Assembly: GCF_003386285.1 (NCBI RefSeq) | Contig: NZ_QPNC01000002.1 | Coordinates: forward strand, 46,477 to 110,476 | DNA length: 64,000 nt | Reading direction: 5' to 3' | DNA from: Nocardiopsis sp. FIRDI 009 | GTDB taxonomy: Bacteria > Actinomycetota > Actinomycetes > Streptosporangiales > Streptosporangiaceae | Shown here: in pieces, positions 9,168-15,282 of the stretch | How the letters are laid out: the number at the start of each line of letters is the position of its first letter | How positions within the stretch are numbered: position 1 is the stretch's first letter | Notes under the pieces: model-generated | Database searches by the model: none | Seen by the model: only the letters and a program-made list of their open reading frames with translations | What the model was told of the DNA's origin: nothing | Translations under genes and position numbers: made by a program

Positions 9168-9614
9168 TCAGGGCGTGGCCAGGAGGTCGCCGACGGGGAC
9201 ACGCGGGGCCGGAACGGTCGACGGCGCGGGCGGAGGAACCGGGGTCTTCGGGGCCGAAGGCGTGGACGGAGCACTCCAGGAGCGAAGGCGCGCGGTCGCG
9301 CGGGCCTGGACGCGGGCGAGTTCCCGTTCGTGGGCTACGTAGTACGGGCGCACCAGGGCGACGTCGTCGGCGACGGGGGCTGCCGTGGTCGGGGCGGTGA
9401 GGGACACCGGAGCGGCGGGGCGGTTCGGACGCACGGTCGGCCTGGGCGGGGTCGGTGCGGCGGCCCGCTCGGGGAGCGGCAGCGGTGCATAGGGGCGGAC
9501 CCGGGTGGAACGGCGCCGCCGCGCGGCGGCGGAGTGGCGTCCGCGGGCGGGGGTGAGCAGGGCTTTCGCGTAGGCCCTGGCCATGGCGATGAGGGCAGCG
9601 GTAAACTTGCGCAC
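9168..9614 (-). CDS. Pro/Ala/Arg-rich protein of unknown function
   Basis: 148 residues from GTG 9614, with AAGGAAAGG about 11 nt upstream. It begins RKFTAALIAMARAYAKALL and continues TPARGRHSAAARRRR. A proline/threonine-rich linker is followed by ALVRPYYVAHERELARVQ, a block I recall in small streptomycete and Nocardiopsis proteins that end in (V)RPYV-AHE. There is no signal peptide or membrane segment. Codon use matches the genome. The function is unknown; low complexity limits homology claims. Confidence 0.6.
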   Translation of the reverse strand: MRKFTAALIAMARAYAKALLTPARGRHSAAARRRRSTRVRPYAPLPLPERAAAPTPPRPTVRPNRPAAPVSLTAPTTAAPVADDVALVRPYYVAHERELARVQARATARLRSWSAPSTPSAPKTPVPPPAPSTVPAPRVPVGDLLATP

Positions 9615-9658
9615 GCTGGCAATTTCCTTTCCTTGAAAGATTCTTGCTTGCTGGCCAC

Positions 9659-9690
9659 GACCCCGGGCGGTGTCTAACCGTCGCGGGGTC
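9659..9690 (-). terminator. Hairpin, probable terminator or leader structure
   Basis: Outer arms GACCCCG / CGGGGTC and inner CGGT / ACCG form a stable interrupted stem. On the minus strand it follows the 9821-10201 gene and precedes the 9168-9614 gene, so it could end the first transcript or act in the second's leader. Confidence 0.5.
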
Positions 9691-9820
9691 TTCTGAATTC
9701 GTCGTGCGCGAAGAGAGTAGGGCCTTTTCTTGCTCCGCGCACCTGCTACTGAAAAGTAGTCACAGGACTTCCGAAATGTGCGACTTTCCACCCGAGCAAT
9801 ATGAGGGGAGAAGTCCGCTT

Positions 9821-10201
9821 TCAACGCCTTCGCTTCCTCCGGGGCAGCGGCGGCAGTCGCGGCCGGGGAACGACGGAGACGGGGCGCGGCCGGAATCGGG
9901 CCGGGGCCGGATACGCGCACCCGAGACGTCCTGCCAACCCCGCGCGGGTCGCGATCACCTCGTTCACGACGGCCTCGGCGAACTCGCGGTCCATGTACAT
10001 GCGGTCGCCGCTGCCGTTGAGCCACGTGTAGCAGTCGAACCCGGTCACGGTGATCTCGCAGCGCCCCAGGTACTCGCAGCACGTGAGGGTGGGAATGGGA
10101 TCGACGGAGAACCAATGGGATTTGTCGGACATGGTGGTGTCGAGACCACGTCGCGTGAATTCACCCTGGAGTTCCCTCAGGGCACGGATGATTTCCTCCA
10201 T
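9821..10201 (-). CDS. Unknown protein next to the XRE/DUF397 pair
   Basis: 126 residues from ATG 10201 (MEEIIRALRELQGEFTRRGL). The middle carries FSVDPIPTLTCCEYLGRCE and FDCYTWLNGSGDRMYMDREF; the C-terminus is a basic, Pro/Arg-rich tail ending RRKRRR. Only weak ribosome-binding sequence precedes the start, and an upstream in-frame ATG at 10312 would overlap the divergent regulator's promoter. The only recognisable feature is four Cys in the core (two adjacent). Its position back to back with an XRE/DUF397 module suggests it could be a target of that regulator. Confidence 0.55.
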   Translation of the reverse strand: MEEIIRALRELQGEFTRRGLDTTMSDKSHWFSVDPIPTLTCCEYLGRCEITVTGFDCYTWLNGSGDRMYMDREFAEAVVNEVIATRAGLAGRLGCAYPAPARFRPRPVSVVPRPRLPPLPRRKRRR

Positions 10202-10300
10202 GACCTCATGCTGCGACCCCGATTTCGTGTTGCGCGAGCAAGCGTCATGTATCCCCAACGACATAGCGCACAACGGAACGGCGTTGATAAAAGTTGGAGC

Positions 10301-11071
10301 ATGACGGAACACGCCTTCCCCTCACACCTGGCGAAGGGGCGCGAAATCGCGGGCCTCACACAGCGACAACTGGCCTCCCGCGTCGGCGCGGCGGCCAGCA
10401 GCATCTGCCGTTGGGAGTCCGGAAAGTCCACTCCACGCAGAGACACCGTGCACCGCCTGGACGACGTGCTCGGGATGCGGGGGCGCCTGGTGCGTGTGTG
10501 GGAGCTGGATACCAGTGGGACCGCACTCGCGCCCTGGATGCGGGACATCGAGCGGCTGGAGGAACGCGCCGAGACCATCGAACTGGTGTCACCGCTGATG
10601 GTTCCAGGAACCTTGCAGTCACCCCGGTACGCGCGCTTGGTCTTCGAGGAGGGGCTGGCCGGGTCGGACCGCGAGATCGAACGGTTGGTGGCGCACCGCT
10701 GCGGACGCTACGAGTACCTGCGCGCGAAGAACAACCCCGTCATCACCGCGATGTTTCCGGCCACCGCACTGAGCTGGACCCCGGACGCCGTCAAACAGGA
10801 ACAAGTTGCACATTTGATGACGCTCGCCGCAAACGGGAAGGTACGCGTCAATCTCGTACCAGAGGGGACCCTTCTCATCGGAGTGACGAGTCCCTTCATC
10901 ATGTTCCACCTACCCGGAGGGGACAAGGTTGCTTCGTCCGATCACGTTGCCGGTAACGTGCTCCATGAGGATTCCACCGGGTATGACCGCCTGCACGGCC
11001 TGGTGAAGCGCGCTCTGGAATGCGCCCTCCCCGCCCGGCAGTCATTGCAGGTACTAGGAGATCTACTGTGA
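10301..11071 (+). CDS. XRE-family helix-turn-helix regulator with DUF5753 domain
   Basis: 256 residues from ATG 10301. The N-terminal HTH reads LAKGREIAGLTQRQLASRVG then AAASSICRWESGKSTP. The DUF5753-type C-terminal domain runs from about residue 85 (IELVSPLMVPGTLQSPRYAR) to LLIGVTSPFIMFHLPGGDKV. Such genes are numerous in actinomycetes and usually precede a small DUF397 protein, as here: the stop overlaps the next start by four bases (GTGA). WhiJ/BldB-like developmental regulation is known for some pairs; the specific target is unknown. GGAG ends only one base before the ATG, so the start could be re-examined. Confidence 0.9.
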   Translation: MTEHAFPSHLAKGREIAGLTQRQLASRVGAAASSICRWESGKSTPRRDTVHRLDDVLGMRGRLVRVWELDTSGTALAPWMRDIERLEERAETIELVSPLMVPGTLQSPRYARLVFEEGLAGSDREIERLVAHRCGRYEYLRAKNNPVITAMFPATALSWTPDAVKQEQVAHLMTLAANGKVRVNLVPEGTLLIGVTSPFIMFHLPGGDKVASSDHVAGNVLHEDSTGYDRLHGLVKRALECALPARQSLQVLGDLL

Positions 11072-11238
11072 ACGACTGGCACAAGTCCAGCTACAGCCAC
11101 TCGGGGGCGCAGTGCGTGGAGGTACGGGAGCACCCGACGGGCGCTGACGTTCGCGACACCCAGAACCGCGACGCGGGCCACCTGACCTTCCCCCGGAACG
11201 AATGGCAGGCCCTGGTCACCCTCGCCCAGCGCGCCTGA
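11068..11238 (+). CDS. DUF397 domain protein
   Basis: 56 residues from GTG 11068 with AGGAG 7 nt upstream, overlapping the regulator's stop by 4 bp. The sequence DWHKSSYSHSGAQCVEVREH followed by TGADVRDTQNRDAGHLTF is a textbook DUF397 domain. These small proteins are thought to work with the adjacent XRE regulator, possibly as an antagonist; the mechanism is inference. A strong terminator follows. Confidence 0.93.
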   Translation: MNDWHKSSYSHSGAQCVEVREHPTGADVRDTQNRDAGHLTFPRNEWQALVTLAQRA

Positions 11239-11251
11239 CCCCCGGCAGGGG

Positions 11252-11280
11252 CCGTACCGGGTCGTCCCGGTACGGTCTTC
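11252..11280 (+). terminator. Intrinsic terminator after the XRE/DUF397 operon
   Basis: Perfect 10-bp arms CCGTACCGGG / CCCGGTACGG around a TCGT loop, followed by TCTTC. It closes the two-gene operon and separates it from the convergent metallopeptidase gene. Confidence 0.85.
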
Positions 11281-11297
11281 ACCCCGATTGAGCGCGG

Positions 11298-11867
11298 TCA
11301 GTCCTCGGCCGCGACCCCCGCGGTGTCCTCTTCCTCCTCGGGCACCTCGCTCTGGTCACAGGGCTCCAGGCGGGACGCCGCGCTGAACCCCTCCAGGTAG
11401 CCGCGGGCGCGCTCGGTCCTGGGATAGCGCCGCACCAACTCCCAGAACTCACGCCCGTGGTCGGCGTGGAACAGGTGCGCGAGCTCGTGGACGAGCACGT
11501 AGTCCAGCACCCACGAGGGCATGCCGACCAGCCGTCGGGAGATGCGGATCGTTCGGGTCTCGGGGGTGCACGAACCCCAGCGCGCGTTCTGGTTGTCCAC
11601 CCAGCGCACCGACTCGGGCAGCTCCGTCCCGCCGAGGAACCGGTGGGCCAGCTCCAACGCGCGCTCGTGCAGCTCGCGGTCGCCGGAGTGGCGTCGGCCC
11701 TCACGGGCCTCCAGCCGTTGCAGCATCCGTCCCACCCAGCGCTTTTCCTCAGCGCGGGAGAACGTCGCGGGCACGAGGACGACCGTGGTGTCCCCGTCCC
11801 GGTAGGCCGACACCGTGCGTCGACGACGAGGACTGCGGCGTACCTCGACTTTGGTGTTCGAGGGCAC
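11298..11867 (-). CDS. YgjP-type (M48/DUF45) zinc metallopeptidase
   Basis: 189 residues from GTG 11867. The core carries RWGSCTPETRTIRISRRLVG, then DYVLVHELAHLFHADHGREFW: an HELAH zinc site with a downstream His in the family's HADHG context and the Glu of REFW. Length and order fit DUF45/YgjP proteins of unknown physiological role. The N-terminus is basic (VRRSPRRRRTV), which matches the family. The ribosome binding site is weak and the start could be a little further in. It is convergent with the DUF397 operon. Confidence 0.85.
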   Translation of the reverse strand: MPSNTKVEVRRSPRRRRTVSAYRDGDTTVVLVPATFSRAEEKRWVGRMLQRLEAREGRRHSGDRELHERALELAHRFLGGTELPESVRWVDNQNARWGSCTPETRTIRISRRLVGMPSWVLDYVLVHELAHLFHADHGREFWELVRRYPRTERARGYLEGFSAASRLEPCDQSEVPEEEEDTAGVAAED

Positions 11868-12185
11868 GAACTTTACGGTAGCCGAGCCGGGCCCCGTAGC
11901 ACAGGTGTGTCTTGTGGAGATTTGTCTGTCGGTTCCGTGATGGACGGATGACCTGACGCGCACGGAAAGCCCTACGGTGTGGCGGATTCCACCCCGATCA
12001 GGGCGACACCGCGGCCGGTGGGAGCAGCACACGGGCGTTCGGCGCGACGGTTCCATGATCTGTTCGCAACACAAACGAGACCGGACGGTGATCCCACCCG
12101 AGGGTCACCGCCCGGCCCCACACCGCGCGTGAGTGATCAGGTGGAGGGCCTACCGTCCGTCGCCCTCCCACCGGTCAGCCGTGCG
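11868..12185. other. Gene-free stretch, 318 bp
   Basis: No convincing ORF. It contains two imperfect hairpins that could terminate minus-strand transcription after the small gene at 12186: CGGTGA...TCACCG near 12085-12110, and GGTGGAGGGC...GCCCTCCCACC near 12140-12173. The promoter of the metallopeptidase gene should lie at its left end. Confidence 0.4.
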
Positions 12186-12350
12186 TCAACACAGCCTGGA
12201 CCACGCCACTTCCATGAGCGCCTCCTCCAAACGGCGCTCCTGCCGCTGACGCGCGCGCAGCTGGCGGGCTCCGAGCCGGAGGTCCTCCCGGCGACGGGGG
12301 TCGACTTCCGCGCTCTCGACCACGCGCATGATTTCCTGGATCAGCATCAT
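12186..12350 (-). CDS. Small unknown protein downstream of whiB7
   Basis: 54 residues from ATG 12350 (MMLIQEIMRVVESAEVDPRR), with AAGGA about 10 nt upstream; ATG 12347 is an equal alternative. It is almost entirely charged helix, rich in Arg and Glu (RLGARQLRARQRQERRLEEA), so a small helical or coiled-coil protein is likely. It starts 47 bp after the whiB7 stop and is probably co-transcribed with it. No homologue is recognised. Confidence 0.6.
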   Translation of the reverse strand: MMLIQEIMRVVESAEVDPRRREDLRLGARQLRARQRQERRLEEALMEVAWSRLC

Positions 12351-12397
12351 CGTTCTTCGTTCCTTCGTGGGACGTGTGTTCGGGATCGGGGTGGGGG

Positions 12398-12676
12398 TCA
12401 GGCGGCGACCGGGGCGGGGTTCTTCCGGGGGCGGCCACGCGGACGCTTGCGCGCCACGACCTGACCGGCGACGAGCAGCTGCCCGCCCCAGACGCCCCAC
12501 GGCTCCTTGCGCTCCAGCGCGTCCGCCAGGCACTGCTCCTTGACGGGGCACGAGCCGCACACGGCCTTGGCGGCCTCGACGTCGGCGGGGGCCTCGGCGA
12601 AGAACAGGTCGGGCTGGAGTCGGCAGGGAACTTCGGTCTCACCCAGCCAGGGCGTTTGCAGGACCGACGCAAGCAT
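12398..12676 (-). CDS. whiB7: WhiB7 (WblC) iron-sulfur transcription factor
   Basis: 92 residues from ATG 12676, with GGAGG 7-8 nt upstream. The four cluster ligands are Cys18, Cys40, Cys43 and Cys49; the G(V/I)WGG turn is at 61-65. The C-terminal AT-hook KRPRGRPRK (77-85) is diagnostic of WhiB7 within the Wbl family. WhiB7 works with the housekeeping sigma factor to activate intrinsic antibiotic-resistance genes and its own promoter. The leader upstream carries a matching promoter, a long ORF and an intrinsic attenuator, annotated separately. Confidence 0.95.
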   Translation of the reverse strand: MLASVLQTPWLGETEVPCRLQPDLFFAEAPADVEAAKAVCGSCPVKEQCLADALERKEPWGVWGGQLLVAGQVVARKRPRGRPRKNPAPVAA

Positions 12677-12818
12677 CGGTGCCCTCCAAGATCTTTGTTC
12701 GTTTCGTACAACGCGGTCGGTGCTTGCTTCACCGGACGAGTCCGGTGCGGGACCTGGACTTGCGATGCCGCCGAGGCCGTCCACCGCCCCTGGGGGACGG
12801 AGTCCGACTACGGAGATA

Positions 12819-12854
12819 CAAAGAAAGCCGCGGCCCCTGAGTGGGGTCCGCGGC
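12819..12854 (-). terminator. Intrinsic attenuator in the whiB7 leader
   Basis: On the minus strand the arms GCCGCGG and CCGCGGC, extended by CCCC/GGGG with one bulged base, close a 5-nt loop and are followed by TTTCTTTGT. It lies 142 nt before the whiB7 start and 29 nt after the stop of the leader ORF. Attenuation in the leader is a reported layer of whiB7/wblC control, so it probably causes premature termination unless translation of the leader is disturbed. Confidence 0.8.
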
Positions 12855-12869
12855 CACGGTCGAAACTCT

Positions 12870-12891
12870 CGGCCTGTCCTGCTCTAGGCCG
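12870..12891 (-). promoter_or_regulatory. Hairpin across the leader-ORF stop codon
   Basis: CGGCCT pairs with AGGCCG 10 nt later; the ORF's TAG lies at the foot of the loop. A ribosome at the stop would melt this stem. It could be a pause hairpin or part of an antiterminator that competes with the attenuator 16 nt downstream. Confidence 0.45.
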
Positions 12892-13264
12892 GAGTCCTCC
12901 GTGGACACTTACCCACTGCGCCGTAACGGCGCGGGGTGGTTTCGGCGTGGTTCGCCAGCGGCTCGCCCCAAGCCAGGGCCAGCTCGCGCTCAGCGCAGAC
13001 ACGTCCGCCGGTACGGGTATCGCCCTTGGCGGCCTGGAGCGCGAGGGGCTGGGAGCCCCGGGAACCAGTCATGCCGAGGAAGCCGCCGAGGCCGCTCTCG
13101 CGACCGCCGGCGATGGCGTTACCGGTGGTGGTGAACTCGCCGAACACGGCGTTGGCGTCACGGTGACCAGCCGAGGCGGTGCCCTGGGCAACGATCACCG
13201 GACGCTGACGCGAAGGCATGGCGAAAACAGCGACGAAGCCGGTGGACTGCGTGGTGTTGCTCAT
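12884..13264 (-). CDS. 126-codon ORF in the whiB7 leader
   Basis: Starts at ATG 13264 behind AAGGAGGTG, the strongest ribosome binding site in the region. The product (MSNTTQSTGFVAVFAMPSRQ...) is Gly/Thr/Ala-rich with a segment DANAVFGEFTTTGNAIAG; no family is recognised. Codons are GC-rich but favour GGT, CGT and GTT more than neighbours, as highly expressed genes often do. The stop at 12884-12886 lies 29 nt before the attenuator. It may be a real protein, a leader whose translation senses ribosome-targeting drugs, or both. A promoter lies about 77 nt upstream of its start. Confidence 0.65.
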   Translation of the reverse strand: MSNTTQSTGFVAVFAMPSRQRPVIVAQGTASAGHRDANAVFGEFTTTGNAIAGGRESGLGGFLGMTGSRGSQPLALQAAKGDTRTGGRVCAERELALAWGEPLANHAETTPRRYGAVGKCPRRTPA

Positions 13265-13340
13265 CAGATTGGGCACCTCCTTCACGGTCGGGCGGCAGGG
13301 TCTCGCACCTGCGCCGGGGGCGGTCATGACGACGATGTAC

Positions 13341-13379
13341 AGACTATGGGGTGGCCGCGAAAATCAGCAACCTATTTTT
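13341..13379 (-). promoter_or_regulatory. WhiB7-type promoter
   Basis: On the minus strand an AT-rich block AAAAATA (13379-13373) lies two bases from a -35 TTGCTG (13370-13365); an 18-nt spacer leads to -10 TAGTCT (13346-13341). An AT-rich element just upstream of -35 is what the WhiB7 AT-hook recognises, so autoregulation is the natural reading. Transcription would begin near 13334, about 70 nt before the leader ORF. Confidence 0.75.
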
Positions 13380-13546
13380 GACCTGCGAAAACGTCCGCAT
13401 CCGGCCACGGGTGCGAGGGAATGCCGACGGGCTCCGGAGTGTTGCCGCGCGGCCGCCGGACGGGGTTTCGGCGCACCGCGAGCCGGGCCATGCCACGACC
13501 GCCACGTGCACGACTCCACCCCTCGGTGATAGGCATTCACCTGGGT

Positions 13547-13565
13547 CCATGACAGAGTGTCATGG
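13547..13565 (+). promoter_or_regulatory. Perfect inverted repeat, candidate operator
   Basis: Arms CCATGACA and TGTCATGG flank GAG, ending 22 bp before the start of the first secreted paralogue. Size and placement suit a dimeric repressor that would overlap the promoter or 5' end; the repressor is unknown. A hairpin in the leader RNA is the alternative. Confidence 0.5.
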
Positions 13566-13587
13566 AAAAGGCACCGAAGGAAGTGAC

Positions 13588-13923
13588 ATGCGACGAACCG
13601 CCGCAGTACTCGGAACGCTCGCCGCGACGGCCGCGCTCACCCTGGCCGCGACCGCACCCGCCACCGCCGCGCCGACCCACCGGAGCGCGGCCGACGGAAC
13701 GCTCGTCCTTTTCCTCAGCGGGGGGAACTTGGTGGAGTACGAGGACCCCGTCGGCTGCATCACGACCCCCGAGGGTCCCACGGCGCTCTTCAACGACACC
13801 AACCGCCGCGTCTACGTGTCCACCACGTCGTGCGCCTTCCACCCCCGCGTCGTCGACAGCGTGCCCGCCGGGGGCCTGGACTCGCTGCCCGGCGACACCG
13901 GGAGCCTCATCGTCTGGAGCTAG
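13588..13923 (+). CDS. Small secreted protein, paralogue 1
   Basis: 111 residues from ATG 13588 with AAGGAAG upstream. A Sec-type signal peptide (MRRTAAVLGTLAATAALTLA) ends near ATAPATAAP. The mature part is about 80 residues with two Cys (VGCITTPEG and TSCAFHP) that could form one disulfide. It is clearly related to the next gene: both share TLVLF/RLVFL-SGG, EYEDPVGC/VHDDPVRC and a late conserved Cys. No function is known. The inverted repeat just upstream may control it. Confidence 0.8.
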   Translation: MRRTAAVLGTLAATAALTLAATAPATAAPTHRSAADGTLVLFLSGGNLVEYEDPVGCITTPEGPTALFNDTNRRVYVSTTSCAFHPRVVDSVPAGGLDSLPGDTGSLIVWS

Positions 13924-14045
13924 GGCGCGTTCCGCCCCCGGCCGACGCGGCGTGGGGGCGGCCGCCGGGGACGACCCCGGACCGCGGGTCGTTCCACGGG
14001 GCTCCGGCCGGGGTCCCGCCGTCCGCCCCGTCACGAGGAGTCGAC

Positions 14046-14372
14046 GTGCGTCGATCAGCCACCGCGCTCAGCGCCCTCGCCGCCGCGGCCGCGCTCACCC
14101 TGGGTACCGCCGCACCCGCCGACGCGGCCACGGGGCGGCTGGTCTTCCTCACCTCCGGCGGAGGCTCCGTCGTCCACGACGATCCCGTCCGCTGCGTCGA
14201 CCTCCCGGAGGGCACCTGGGCGGTCCGCAACGGCACCGACGCCTACGTCACGCTGAACAGCGCGCCCTGCGCCTACTCCGCCCAACTCGGCATCAGCAGC
14301 ACCCTGCCGCCCGGCGCGGGCCTCCCGGTGGACCGGGTCTTCACCGCGAGCGTCCGCGTCCCCGAGGACTAG
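14046..14372 (+). CDS. Small secreted protein, paralogue 2
   Basis: 108 residues from GTG 14046 behind GAGGAG. The signal peptide (VRRSATALSALAAAAALTLG) ends near APADAA. Two Cys sit in equivalent places to paralogue 1 (VRCVDLPEG, APCAYSAQ). The two genes are 122 bp apart in the same orientation, so a local tandem duplication followed by divergence is likely. Convergent with the thioesterase gene, 19 bp away. Confidence 0.8.
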   Translation: MRRSATALSALAAAAALTLGTAAPADAATGRLVFLTSGGGSVVHDDPVRCVDLPEGTWAVRNGTDAYVTLNSAPCAYSAQLGISSTLPPGAGLPVDRVFTASVRVPED

Positions 14373-14391
14373 CGGCCGGGGCGGGGCGGGG

Positions 14392-15282
14392 TCAGGCCCA
14401 GCCCTCGGCGTCGACGACGCGGATCAGCCCCTCCTGCACGACCGAGCACACCAGCTGCCCGTCGCGCGTGTAGACCAGCCCGCGCGCCAGCCCCCGCGCG
14501 CCCTGCGCGGTCGGCGCCTCCTGGGCGTACAGCAGCCACTCGTCGGCGCGGAACGGCCGGTGGAACCACATCGCGTGGTCGAGGCTGGCCATCGAGATCC
14601 CGGCGAACGATCTCCCGTGTCTGAGCAGGACGGTGTCGAGCAGGGTCATGTCCGAGGCGTAGGTCATCAGGCACACCTGCGTGAGCCGGTCGTCGGGGAG
14701 CTTGCCGTCGACCTTGAGCCACACCGGGTTGCTGGCCGTGCGCAGCTGCGGGTTCCGCTCGGCCTCGAAGGACAGCGGACCCACCGGGCGCAGCTCGATC
14801 GGGTGCCACCGGACGAACCCGGGGACCTTCCCGAAGGCCTCCTGGAGCCGCTCACGCGTGCTCGGCAGGTCCTCCGGCGGCGGGACGTCGGGCATCGGGA
14901 TCTGGTGGTCGAGCCCCGGCTCCTCCTTGTGGAAGGAGGCCGACAGCGTGAAGATCGCCTTGCCGTGCTGCACCGCCACCACACGGCGGGTGGTGAACGA
15001 ACGCCCGTCGCGGACCCGGTCGACCTCGTACACGATCGGCACCCGGGGGTCGCCGGGGCGGATGAAGTAGGCGTGCAGGGAGTGCACGTGCCGCTCGGCG
15101 GGCGCCGTGCGGCCCGCCGCCACCAGCGCCTGGCCCGCGACCAGACCACCGAAGACGCGCTGCGGCCCCTCCTCGGGGCTGCTCCCCCGGAAGATGTCGT
15201 CCTCGATCCGCTCCAGGTCGAGTACCTCCAGCAGATCGGCCAGGGACTGACCGCCGCCCTCGACCTCCGCGCGCTCATCCAT
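14392..15282 (-). CDS. tesB: Acyl-CoA thioesterase II
   Basis: 296 residues from ATG 15282. It hydrolyses acyl-CoA to free fatty acid and CoA. Double hot-dog fold: the N-terminal half contains RVFGGLVAGQALVAAGRT and SLHAYFIRPGD, and the C-terminal half LDHAMWFHRPFRADEWLLY, both hallmark TesB blocks. The catalytic Asp of the HAMWFH region and downstream Gln/Ser are in expected places. Its start overlaps the uvrD2 stop by 8 bp, so it is translationally coupled to the helicase; I recall this pairing in other actinomycetes. Confidence 0.93.
   Translation of the reverse strand: MDERAEVEGGGQSLADLLEVLDLERIEDDIFRGSSPEEGPQRVFGGLVAGQALVAAGRTAPAERHVHSLHAYFIRPGDPRVPIVYEVDRVRDGRSFTTRRVVAVQHGKAIFTLSASFHKEEPGLDHQIPMPDVPPPEDLPSTRERLQEAFGKVPGFVRWHPIELRPVGPLSFEAERNPQLRTASNPVWLKVDGKLPDDRLTQVCLMTYASDMTLLDTVLLRHGRSFAGISMASLDHAMWFHRPFRADEWLLYAQEAPTAQGARGLARGLVYTRDGQLVCSVVQEGLIRVVDAEGWA

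Larger units (their letters stand above)
13265..13587. other. Divergent promoter region, 323 bp
   Basis: No additional gene is apparent. It carries the WhiB7-type promoter (minus strand) and, toward its right end, a perfect inverted repeat ahead of the first secreted paralogue (plus strand). Both are annotated separately. Confidence 0.6.
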
